From Guyanagaster necrorhizus (lineage: Eukaryota; Basidiomycota; Agaricomycetes; Agaricales; Physalacriaceae), in NCBI RefSeq assembly GCF_019112545.1, contig NW_025064910.1, positions 244,816-308,815 on the forward strand: DNA of 64,000 bases, in the 5' to 3' direction. How positions within the stretch are numbered: the stretch's first letter is position 1; the number at the start of each line of letters is the position of its first letter. Positions 22,366 through 33,529 of this stretch are shown piece after piece. The notes beneath the pieces were generated by a model. It worked only from the letters and a program-made list of their open reading frames with translations, did not search any database and had not been told where the DNA came from. Both the position numbers and the translations under genes were made by a program.

Positions 22366-23104
22366 CCTCTATCCTGACTTTGATGCCAGTCACAAACATC
22401 CTATAGTGCAAGCTATTATCTGTGACTCAAGAAAGATGAGAGGTGATCTCACATCCTAAAAACTATCTCTTCAATTATCCTATTTGATCATCTTTTGTCT
22501 TTTCACTAATATCTCAGATTCTTATGATGACCTCTTATTTACCACCATTCTTGCTTGCTGCTTTTATGGCTGTCACTGGTCAGATGAGCTCATTTAGAAA
22601 AATGACAAACAACTTCAGGACTTTTGCAAAATAATCAAATATTCTTTCTTCATCTTCCAAAAGAATGATATACAATATCATCTTTCTTACAACAAATCTG
22701 ACTCTTTCTATTATGGCACTGACATCCTACTCACATGACAGGAGCTGGCCAATCCAGTCATACTCTTATTGCAATATATAAAATATTGAGATCTTCTTCA
22801 TAGCTCACATGCTCTACTCTTCCTCTGTGAAAATAGTGATGTTCTATTATGAAATTGGTTCAATAAGAAGTTTTTTGCAATCCTAGGCAGAGACTTTAGT
22901 GGTCACTCTGCTAGAGCCGAAGGAGCTATATTTTATGCATCACTCAGACTTTCAGAGTCTATTATACAAGCTCTTGGTCAATGGTCTTCTAAAACATGAA
23001 CCACTTACATTTAGAAACACCCTGCTCTATGAGCACAACTGCAATTGGCATATTTATGCATTTATCATTCCCTTCTCTAATCTGCAACCTGTTCAACCTT
23101 CTTG
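22366..23104 (+). pseudogene. Ngaro tyrosine recombinase, catalytic part
   Basis: Continuation of the frame interrupted at 13,982; 22,366-22,370 is the second copy of the target duplication. Catalytic landmarks of the family are visible: the His-x-x-Arg pair in GHSARAEGA (about 22,900-22,915), and a Tyr in TTYI (about 23,003-23,010) directly followed by a TAG. The first catalytic Arg, expected in the block GCH-R-S-x-E-L, is Trp (TGG at 22,577-22,579), exactly what a CGG to TGG deamination would give. Several other stops occur. The enzyme would have inserted the circular DNA copy of the element. Confidence 0.7.
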
Positions 23105-23122
23105 AACCACCATCACCTTTAT

Positions 23123-23238
23123 CTCTCACTAATCAAAAGCATATAATAGTTATTCACATGTTGCAATTAATTTGAGGACAGTCTCTGAGGCTCTTGTTAT
23201 AGGAAGTTATATCTCACTTCTTGAGTGAGCAGCAGAGG
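23123..23238 (+). repeat. Ngaro split repeat B1
   Basis: Matches B2 (23,698-23,820); both end in GAGTGAGCAGCAGAGG and share TTTGAGG(A/G)CAGTCTCTGAGG. Differences are mostly transitions plus short indels in the first third. B1 runs directly into A2. Confidence 0.8.
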
Positions 23239-23697
23239 CCATTGTAAAGGTGGATTCCAAGAGTAGAGAGCATTTTTGCAGGCCTCTGCATGACTCTCAA
23301 GGTTGTCATAATCTCTGTCGATGCAAAGATACAGAGCTTCACTCATCCATGAAGAGAGATTGCCAGTGCTATCTCCATCTCAGTGCTGAGTCTCAGCTGA
23401 TGCTGATTCATAAGAGACATCAGCACCAGGTGTCTCTTCTTCATTCCCACTTTCATTCTGCATCTCTAAGTGAGATGAGCTCCACTTTCTCACTGTTAAT
23501 CTTTCCTGACCACTAATTTCAGACTTCAAGGCTTCACCTCCTCCTTCACCTGTCAGTAACTCCTGTTGCCTGGTGAGGCTCTGTCCCTTCATTTATCTCA
23601 CAATTGGCTCACTTGAGTAGTCTTGGCTTTATCAGACTTAACCAATCCTTATTCAGTATTACTGGACTATTATTATACAAGTCATTGAGTTTTTTGT
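23239..23697 (+). repeat. Ngaro split repeat A2 (CpG-depleted copy)
   Basis: Begins CCATTGTAAAGGTGG, the decayed counterpart of A1. It lies between B1 and B2 as expected. One CpG (in CTGTCGA) survives in the first 230 bp. Confidence 0.85.
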
Positions 23698-23820
23698 CTC
23701 TCACTCACCTTTCTCTTATATTACTAGATAGCCATTCACACATTGCAATTGATTTGAGGGCAGTCTCTGAGGCCCTTATTATAGCTGGTTATATCTCACT
23801 CTTTGAGTGAGCAGCAGAGG
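23698..23820 (+). repeat. Ngaro split repeat B2 (right end of element)
   Basis: Second copy of B1, ending GCAGCAGAGG at 23,820; the following sequence has no counterpart after B1, which sets the right end of the element. Confidence 0.8.
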
Positions 23821-26800
23821 TTCTGGAGAAATGTTTTAGTGATGTACAGCCATCCTATTAGCACAGAATACAGGGTACTTGCCTATAGTATTGTTGAGGG
23901 AGGCATGCACTGAGTTTTCCACTGCTTTATAGATGATGTCAACAGCTGTAGCAGAAAAGGACTCTGATCAGAAATTATAAAACTGCTGGTATATATTTAG
24001 GCTCAAACATCCTCTTGACCATGCAAAAATATTAAACTTTATGGATGCCACTTACATCAGTCAAATTCATCTCTGGCTTCTCATTTCAAGTATAAATTCT
24101 TTGTGGACATCTGGGACCCAAACAGATATTTTTGTGAGAAATTCTTGGCATTAAAACTGAAACATATGAAGAGAGTATTCATATGAATCAGGCTATTTTT
24201 GTTCAAGAGTAGCATTGAAATGATGTCAATCCCTGCAGCAGTATTGATATCATTCAAAAATAGCTGGTCATATAATCAGCACATTTTACAGATATAAATT
24301 GCTTAACTTTCAGATGGGGTCCTTGACATAAATGTGATTGTTGGATATATTTTTTGCACTGTGTCACTAAGGACTGCTGTATTGTAATTGCAAAAGTCAT
24401 GACTGTCATAGACAACTGCACTCTCCAAATCACCATCATGTTTTGAATTAAGGCAACAAAGTCAGAGAAAATAATGATTTCTGATTTGAAGTTAGCATAA
24501 TGGCTTAATATAAAAGTGGTAGAACTAACAAGCAAAAGACAGTGCTAAAAATAAAAAGCAGATATATTGTTATGAGGTTTCTGTCAACTGAAAGGCAAAG
24601 GAAATCATAGGACATGTGCCATTCTGACTCAAGATATGAGAGATACCATGGCCAATATATTTGCACTGTTCAGAAGAAAATCTGCAGGTAGGAACTCTAT
24701 GTACAAGATACAGTGAGCTCTTTCATAGGTAAGAAGGTTATATGATGTTTTAACAGCTCAATAGGCAGTCTTTAAGATTAAAATTGAGGCATTGACCTCT
24801 GACAAGGAGCAGGAAAATATGACATGGAGGTCTCAGTAGAATGGAGGAAAGAGGCAGAGTAAATGCAATTCAGTTGAAATAACCCATGAAACATTGCATA
24901 GCCAAGGGTTAGAGAAACCAAGAGAAGGATAAAATTTCAGCTAGAATACAAATCAAGTCATCTGGAGTTAGGAATCATAATCCAGCTTGTCAGGTGTGAG
25001 TAAATTCGGCAGGGGAAGTACTGGGTGACAGAGATCAGAGCAAGTTTAGCTGTTCAGAAGCATTTGGACCAAAGCAAAAGACAAAGGCTGTTGCCAAACA
25101 AATAAATGAAAATTTGAGCCTGTGGCTTTTACTCATATTTGTTTCTTACCACCATCTTTCTCATGCAAGGACAGTGTCTTGATCATCTCCTGCACACCTC
25201 AGCATTTATCTTCACTTTCATCATGCTTATCATCCTTGAAGATGTTGGCTGAAGGGTTCTCAATAGAGAGAGTGGCATATTGTGAAGATAGGCTGAGCAG
25301 GTGAGGTCCTCATTCCTGCCTTGTCCTGCTTTGAAGTTCTGTAGTCTATCAGCACCATGCATCTTCTCAATAGAGGTGCAGATACAAATTCTGAGAGTGC
25401 AGCAATTGCCTCACAGCCTATGTGTCATATGTCAGCCTCTTGTGTAGACAACACTGGTGACTGCCAGCACTATTTGCTCCATCAGTCACTGACATGAGAT
25501 TTGATTGTGAGTCTGCTGCCTCTAGCTCTCATTATAGGCCTAGGTTACAGTTCTCAAGGATGTGACAATTCCAGCTTCCTCTGTTATATAAAGTACATTG
25601 GCTTCATCAGTCTTGAGGGACACCATCTCCTGCCTATACTCTAGCTTGTATACCTGGAGCATTTTCTTCTATCTACATGCCCTCATGTGGACTGGAAGTT
25701 CTCTGGGTCAAAGGTCTGGCTCACTTTGATACGCTTGTGGAATAGCTGGATGAAGATGTTGCTTTTTGATGCTGGTTAGGCATATGAGGACAATGAGCTC
25801 CATCATTTTGCATGGTGGCCAATTTTTCACTTTTCAACTCTTTATGAGTTTTTATTATATCAGCCAGATTTACCTGTACATATCTAATGTTTATATGGCT
25901 ATTTTTCCACTCATTGTTAGTAGATTTTCTTGTTATCTGTATATGTTCCAGATTCATCATGTTTCTGCTGCAAATATTTACACATACATTCATGTTGATT
26001 ATAGGTTCTTGTCTAAATTGTGTTTCTTTCACATTCTTGTTTGTTGAACAGAGGATTGGATTAGCGCTATGTATCTTTATCAAAGAATAAATAAGTCATG
26101 TATTCTATGTCTATCAATTTGATTTTTTGTGTTCATGGACTGCAACATTTTTCAGAACCAAGACTTCCAGCAACCAAGTGGTGAATCTGGTTTGTAGAGA
26201 GAGATTGTAATTCTATGACCTTTGTGTGCAAATTCATGTGGCATCTGCAAACTGATGGTGATTCTTTGGTTTTCTTTGATGTTCATGTGGGCCCACATTT
26301 TTGCTGACCTTCAGTTTCATCACTAATATTTGCATATAGATACCTTGTTCTGTTCTTCCCCACAAAGGGTTCTTCAGGTGCTAATCTATCTATAGACACA
26401 AGATTGAAGACAGCATTTTGGATCTCTCCACTAAAGCAGACCTACTGATAGTTTCTACAGCATTAGTCTCTTCAGGGTTCGATAGTATGGTTGGTGCTGG
26501 AGGGATCCTCATTATGCTGTCCTTACTCTCATCATGCTTCCTGTTCTGGAAAGTTCAGTGAATAACAGTCCATGGAATGAAGAGGTAAGATCAATGTTTC
26601 AGCATATGCTGCTTTATAGGACTTCATTCTTTCAGCATCAGAAAAGATATGCAGACATATGTCCATGCAACTCAGTGTTTGAGATTCTCGAATCCAATAT
26701 TGTGCTCTGTGGATGATGCAGCCAGCTTTTATCTGGCCAGCATAGATCTTGCTGCTGGTAGCCATGAGTTAACTGACAGCTCTCTGGCCTGCAGCTGCAT

Positions 26801-28788
26801 CAACTAAGCCTAGAGTGATAGCATTGGTTGGTGCTTACTCATTCCTCACATGTGCAGTTTTTTCTGCTAATCACTCTGCATCTTGCATGCCTGAGAGTAG
26901 AACAGTCATTCCAGATCATGGCTTAGCCAGTCTCAACAAGCATGTGTAGCTACAATCTCTATTCTTAGGGATGACATACAAAGAGAATAGGCTTCATTGC
27001 TTTGTCAAGATCAACTGTCGCAAATTATGCTTATGCTGATGAGTTACTTTTGGTGTCTTTGACAGACTCTTTTTATAGTCAAGAACTGGGATAGTTTCCA
27101 ACATGCCATGCTTTTATCCTCAACATTGGAGTATATTTCCCTTCAGCTGTAGGTTTGTGTTTTCTCTAGAATTCTTTTTTATTTTCTCAGTTTTGGAGAA
27201 GACTGTGTTAGTTGTGATAGGGCTAGATGCATCAACTTGAGCCAGAACTGTGCAATGTTGTCTAAGCTCATCAATACAATTTGCTTTCTTTTCCAATGCT
27301 AATCATGTGATCTTTTGTCATAGTTTGAGTGGAGCAGCAACATGCCTGCAACTTTACAACTCCTATGGTTATATTTACCCACAACAACATGGTTTATTAT
27401 TTGGTGTCTTTTTTTCTCTCAGAAGAGAGAAACTTTATGCTACAGGCTTGGTGGTGGAACATAGTTCTCATCTGCAGAGAATTGTTCTGATCTTATGTCC
27501 TCTCTATCTTGGTCTTATGATCACTTCGATCTTGGTCATTTCAGCAAGATTGAACTTGATTCTTATGCTATAGGGTGAGACAGAGGAGGAGAAAAATGTA
27601 TCATATTATTGTAAGAAGACAGAGATGCTGAGCTCACAGAACAAGTCAATGTAAGTTATCATTCATGTGTAATTATTTACTTTGCTTAATATCCTTTGGA
27701 CCTAAAGGCATTGTATGAGATTTCTGAGGTAGAGTCAAGGTGTTGGGTACTATATTATATATGGATCTTTTGTCTCATGGTGGGATAATTGCTTTTGAAG
27801 TTTTGGCAATTGTTCAGTCCAGGCATTAACCATTTCCTCCAGGTACAGATATCTATGTGGCTTCATGCAATCTACCTCTGATGATCTCTAGTTTCCTCTG
27901 CAGATTTGTCTGGTTCCAGACTCACTGCTTCATCTGTCTAGCAACATGAAGGCACTGTATACTAAAGCAACTGTTGATCTGTCCTCTACTGGCTTGTGGA
28001 GCCATCTCAAATTGAATCCTGAAAGCATTCCAGAATTGAGGGTCTGAGACTTGGGCTTGAATTCCACTGGCAAGCCACAAGCTGCCTTTCTCTTGATCTA
28101 CTGCTTCATATTTAGATCCCTCTATGGCTCTACTTATCTGAAAAACTTGTACCATCATATGTCTGCAAGGCATTAATCTTTGAGGGCACAGTGCTTCATC
28201 TCACAATGATTCAGCTAAGAAAGAACCAACTGACTTGTACACAAAATGCTCCCTTCGCTTTTCATGTTTCTCATGATTTTCAGCACTGGGCTCATCTTCA
28301 TATGGTCTGAGAGGAAAAAATGGAATGCTGTGCTTGAGTCCTTTGATAGTGGAAAAACTACCCAAGGCTGAGAAAGGTTGTGTGAGTGAGCTTGAAACAT
28401 GAGTTTCTTGGATAGGTGAAAGAGCAGATGACTAGAAAACTGAAGCAGGTGGAGAGCTTATTGAAATATGCATCTATTATTAGGTAGTTTTACAGTAATT
28501 ACATTATGGTCCTATACACCCTGACAAAGGATGTTTAAAGCTATCTGGATTATACAAGTGAGAACACCATTATATCACAAGTATCTTTTCACATAACATA
28601 CCACAACTTTTATACAACATTTCAGCATGGGAGAAAAAATAAATCCATTGAATATGAACAGGTGGACACTTTAGAAGGAACAACACTCATAAAGACATCC
28701 TGCTGTATAATAGAGAAAATTTACAGGCTGCACAATAATAAAACAGGTATAATGCCACCTCATTGATAGATAACCCAGCAGTCAAAAT
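23821..28788. other. About 5 kb of unassigned, CpG-depleted sequence with coding-like fragments
   Basis: No LTRs, terminal repeats or recognised protein domains. Some plus-strand stretches have protein-like composition, for example TQDMRDTMANIFALFRR (about 24,630-24,680) and TSDKEQENMTWRSQ (about 24,797-24,838), separated by stops. It may be one or more old genes erased by the same CpG decay, or an ancient element. Longer frames at 25,721-26,083 (minus) and 27,250-27,573 (plus) have no motif. Confidence 0.4.
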
Positions 28789-30061
28789 CACCATTCAAAG
28801 CATGCTTTCATGAACTGGCTAGGCCTTCTGCTGACTACAATCTCAAGCAATAGATTCTTGTTCATCACTGGCTTCAACTTTTTAATGATGTGTTTCTTCG
28901 ACTCATCCTCTATATCTTTCATCACCTGTAGAACCAAGAACCCCTCAAGATTCCTGTAGTTCTTCTGACTCAAGGTTTCAGTGATGAACTCTCAATCAAG
29001 GTTATTAAAATCAGTGGCAAATGATATACAGACTGACAAGGTTATTTTGTTGATGGATGAAGATGTGACTTTTCAAAGGATATCAGAGATATGTCGAGTG
29101 CAAGAAACTGCAGTACCAAAGTCATTGCTTATAAGGATAAATGAGAATATGATGGTTTCAAGGTTTGTGCTGTACTTGAAGTTTGTGTTGTGAGAGAGTG
29201 AAGCTGCTTCTAGTCAACAGAAAAGATGAATATCAGCACAATTTAATCAAGATCATTATAATATGTACCATTATCTGTTATACTGAGAAGGTTCAAAGAT
29301 ATACTCAAATGCTTCAGTGATGGACCAGAAATTGGGATTATTTGTAGAATAAGACTGTCTTCATAGCCAACAGCAAACAGCAACAATAATAAAGAAGCAG
29401 AGAGTCTACTGAAGTAAGATGGAGTCATTTCTTCTAGAGATAAGCTTTTCCCACACTGGCTATAGTCCAAACACATAGACTTCAAGAGTCTGCATGATGA
29501 CAGAATATAGATTACATGATCCAGAGTAGGAAAATAGCATAATTCAAAAGCTAAATGCATCATTCTAGTCAGACTAGATAAAAAAAGGAGAAAATTTGCT
29601 CAGTTCTCCTCTGAAATGAGAGAGAAGGTTGTGTTGTTTATATGTAGCTTCCTAAGGTTGAGGAATATGGAAGATGTGGTGATCAAAGGAATCTCTAGGA
29701 GCAAAAGATTTGCTAAATTCCAGATCAAGATGATCATGTTAAAGTCATTGTCATCATTCAGTTCTTCAAGGTTCTTGATAATTAAGGTATGGATAGAGCA
29801 AAGGAAAGAGCAGCATAGACTGATGATAAGGTCTATGAAGGTTGTGTAATTGATAGAGAAAATAGTGGTAGTTCGAAAAAGATAATATCAGCTGCACTCC
29901 AGCCATGTGCTAGAAACCAAGAAATAAGATAATAAAGCTGACCAGCATTCATTATTGAGCTTTGCAAGATCGCCATCATTGATATTGTTGGAGTATGGAA
30001 AATGATAAATATTAGCAATAATCATATCTATGATAATCATAGGGAAATCACCTTGAGGCAT
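28789..30061 (-). pseudogene. Decayed F-box/LRR protein gene
   Basis: On the minus strand from an ATG at 30,061 the frame reads IIDMIIANIYHF, then NECWSALLSYFLVSSTWLEC and YYLFRTTTIF, the F-box pattern of Agaricomycetes (LPxEIxDxII...L..CSLVSxxWLxxSRyyLFRTxT). LRR-type strands follow (NLANLLLLEI, IFLNLRKLHI, RLLKSMCLDYSQ, GPSLKHLSISLNLL). The end, 28,973-28,789 (FLVLQVMKDIEDES, IIKKLKPVMNKNLLLEIVV), matches the usual closing segment of the family. An in-frame stop replaces the Arg expected before YYLF (TGA where CGA is likely), and the middle (28,975-29,240) is frame-broken. By family it would recruit targets to an SCF ubiquitin ligase. It lies head-to-head with the sacsin-like gene. Confidence 0.7.
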
Positions 30062-30149
30062 GACTCATAGTAATATGAAGGATAGTGGTAGCTCAAGAAG
30101 CTGAGCTAGCATGATCAAATGTGTTGTAAAGTATTATCTAAGAAAGCCT

Positions 30150-32668
30150 GCCTTAGGAACATTGTTTACTATCCTGGATCCTCATCACCACTTTAGTGAG
30201 TCTAGCAGAACCAAATTCAACTTTATCAAGCTTGAAGACTCATATGCTGACTATCTAACCTGCTTCAACTCCTTTCTATCTCCAGACACCTCCTGAATGC
30301 CCTTTCTGGGCTCTGCAATTTGACTTTCCCTTTGTACCCCTCAATCCCAGAGCAGCATCAGCAACAAAGTCATCACTTCTGGAGAAATATATACTCTCTT
30401 TTGTGACTTCATTGAAGAGAAACTCAGTGTTTCATTCCTCTTTCTCAAGCATGTCTCCAAGAGTGAGATACATGAGATTGATAAACAGGGAGTTTGAGCC
30501 TTTCTCATCAGTATGTCCATATCCAAGCAATTGCCTTCTCAGTGGAAAAAGAATGGCAGTCATACTACTTTGATACAGACTATCAACATCATGTCTTTAT
30601 CTCAGAATGATATCATAATCTGGCACATCCTTCAATCTTCATTTGATCAAGCTGAACCAGCATCATTGATATCATATAGATTGGGACAGAATGCACATCT
30701 GTGCTGTTGAAACACAAGCTGGTCTCATTGATATTACTCGCTGTCTCCATGTCCATCCTGATGGCTGAGCAGACATCCGGTCATCTTTTCACCTATCTTC
30801 TCCTCCCTATATATACTGGATTCTCATGTCATATTCATGGACTCTTTGTGCTGACTCAGTTGAGGCAGAATCTCACTAACAAGATAGAAATTGGAATTGT
30901 TCATAGAAGCAATGACAGCATTCTTGTCGAATGGAATCAGTTACTCTTTGACAAGTGCCTTCCCAAGGCTTGAGCTGCACTTTTCCCTGTACTTATTAAA
31001 CAAGATGGGCTCAAAGAGATCTACTGAGCTTGGCTGGCTGCTCAACTGATTGTGGAAACAGATGATAGCACATATTAGCAAGATCTACCTCACAATCTCC
31101 TCTCCACTGTTGTATCTTCAGATGCATTGGTCTGGCCACTCATACTGTGTAGCCCTAAGAGCAAAGCTTGGAATACAGAAGTTGCAGCCTTCCAGGATCT
31201 CCAGTCTGTCATCATTGCAGGCAATGCAATTGATGTCAAGGCCCTGTAGGCCTTAGTTGATGCAGGACTAAAGATCATACAGCCCTCTGAATATATCATG
31301 AAAGCAGATATCAATTATACAGCATTAACTCTGGATATTGCACATGCTGGGTTATTCATAAGTTATTTCTATCTTATACTATCATGTTATTCATCTAGGA
31401 TTTATACTTTACAGTATCATAGATTTGAGCTGGAACAGCTCAGTGCCTTGGATACTACTGCTTCCCTGGCTATTTTGGAGTATCTTATATCAATGAAACA
31501 TCTTGCACTCATTCTTGGCCTTCCTATTATTCTATTAGTCAGCAGAAAATATGCTACTCTCTAACTTAATATACCAAACATTCACATCCTATTAGAGAAG
31601 GCTGATTTCAATATGTTCCAAGAGTTCAATCATTTAGCTATACCTTTGGACAGGCTTTCGAGCTCAGCCAGAGAGCTCCTGCTTTCACAGGGCACTGATG
31701 GCTACAATCTGACTCATCTTTATCCTGAGCATGTTGTGAGTTATCTGTGAATATCTCCATATAATATAGATTTTTTGACTGCCAAGAAATCCTTTGATGA
31801 GACCACCATTCTGTGGTTATCAAAGTTCTAAGAATGGTTAGGAGAGTGGAATAGGAAGGAAGAACTTTTGCCAATGGTTTCTCAGTTCCACCTTCTGCCC
31901 TCAATGGATGGATCACTAGAACCTGTTAGAGATGGAATCTTCTCCAGAGAAGCTTTGGAGGCATTGGTGCAGTCTGTGCTTCAGTTGCTGCAGATTAAAT
32001 TTCTACATCTGAAATTCTCAGTGGTTGCTCAGAATGCCCTCAAAGAGTTATCTGGTACTCTGCGATCCCAGACACAGATGTCTACTCACTCCTTGACTGT
32101 ACATGATTCTCTGCTGGCTCTGGCATAGACAAACAAATAGCTACTATCATCCTGGGCTTCTTAATCTCTGCTATCCTTGATTTCTGCTGTACTGAACATC
32201 TCAGTGTTAGCTAAAGGTGCAAGTTGTGATCATTACTGATCTTTCTGATCTTTGTCTCTTTGAGAGGCTTTATCAAACCTGAAAAGACACCCAGATTTTT
32301 AGGTATCCCACTGAAGGTTCCAAAGATGAATATGACAAAGGCTGTTGGTTGTATTTCTATAGTGCCACTATTTATGGGGTCACAGTTTTGACATCCTCAC
32401 TGCTTTCACTTGCTGATGACATCATCTACCTTAACAGGTTAGATATCGACCTTGCCATATTATTCCACATTGATTTGGAAAACAGCATGCCACTTTTTAA
32501 CATAGACATTATAGCCCTTGCTCTAGAATATTTCAGTGAACAGTCAAAGTTCCTTCAGCATGCATTCCTTAAGGATATGGTTTAGCAACATGATAGCTTG
32601 CCTCTCTGTTTGTTGAAGATACTCCAAACAACAAAGTTTATACCTGTCATTGATGGCTCCCTGCAGTC
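30150..32668 (+). pseudogene. Sacsin-like gene, part 1 (first ATPase-region repeat, N-terminus missing)
   Basis: Readable as sacsin-repeat protein: GTLFTILDPHH (about 30,155), SEIHEIDKQG (about 30,462), GHLFTYLLLPIYTGF followed by HIHGLFVLTQLRQNL (about 30,777-30,890; sacsins have LFxFLPLPxxTGLPxHIxGxFALxxxRxxL), and WNQLLFDKCLPKA. These segments follow the HSP90-like ATP-binding fold in each sacsin repeat; the ATP-binding part of this first repeat is not found upstream and may be lost. Later sequence (31,300-32,660) is helical repeat without a named domain and ends FIPVIDGSLQS at the Gypsy insertion. Stops are numerous. Sacsins are co-chaperone-like giants; the role of fungal ones is unknown. 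Confidence 0.7.
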
Positions 32669-33189
32669 TGTTAAGCCCAAATTCCATGTGATAATCAACA
32701 TGTGATAAACAGTTTGGTACCTCGCACTTCGAGTATGTCTGACTGAGTTCACTGATGTGATGAGAGTGTTGTGAGGTCAAGATGTTGCAAGTAGCAGAAG
32801 CTCGAGATAAGATGGTGAAGTAAAACTTTAGCTTAACACTGAGCTACCACAGTGAAAGCTGTCTACTTAAATACTGTTCTGTTATCGTGCTATAAATAAA
32901 TGTTCACAAAAGCTGTTGTCTTGCTGTTGTGCTGTTTCCCCTGCTGTTGCCAGTCTCTCCACAAAAGCTATTGTCCTGCTGTATGCTGTTACTGCTGTGC
33001 CACAGTTTGAGGACAAAAAGGATATTGTCTCTCTCTTCACAGCACACAACAATGCGATAAGAGAGTGACCAACTGGGTTGCTGAGCTAAGCATTCCCATG
33101 GTCCTAAGCACTGGCCTAAGCACTCTGACTAAGTGAAGATAGGGGTCATTTCTGAGGAAAAAGAAAAGAAAATAGGAAAAATCATAATA
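32669..33189 (-). repeat. Gypsy 1 3' LTR (left side)
   Basis: Partner of the LTR at 40,125. The CA end has become ATA by transitions. Several sites show TG here and CA in the partner, or the reverse. Confidence 0.92.
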
Positions 33190-33529
33190 TTACCCCCTCC
33201 TTAAGACTATTGTCCTGATGGTTTAGTAATGATAAGTCTCCTGGGTTTTAGGAAGGAAGGTTGGTTGATGTATATCTGGCTAGATATGCATCATTTTGCT
33301 TTTTGCAGGTAGCTGATTTGCTGGACCCTTGATTGGCAGGCTTCAAACGAGTTGAAGATGTTCCACATTGCTCTTCACTGTATGTCCCAACCATTTCTGG
33401 TTCGTCCATCACAGTGTCATCTTCATCATCCTCTCGAACATGTCCTCTGCTGACTGCAGGTCAACGTATTTTCTCAGAGATAATATTGAACATAACCCTC
33501 CTGTTGTCGACCCTATTGATTCATTGTTC

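Larger units (their letters stand above)
10143..23820 (+). mobile_element. Ngaro-type (tyrosine-recombinase) retrotransposon, interrupted by a Copia element
   Basis: Layout matches the Ngaro superfamily of YR retrotransposons. A left terminal repeat A1 (10,143-10,443) is followed by gag-like, reverse transcriptase/RNase H and tyrosine recombinase regions, then B1 (23,123-23,238), A2 (23,239-23,697) and B2 (23,698-23,820). A2 matches A1 and B2 matches B1, the 'split direct repeats' such elements use to rebuild a circular intermediate. Removing the nested Copia and one target copy leaves about 5.3 kb, normal for Ngaro. No target-site duplication is expected for recombinase-mediated insertion and none was found. 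All coding regions carry many stops, so the copy is dead. CpG is nearly absent from about 10,556 rightwards but present in A1. Confidence 0.85.
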
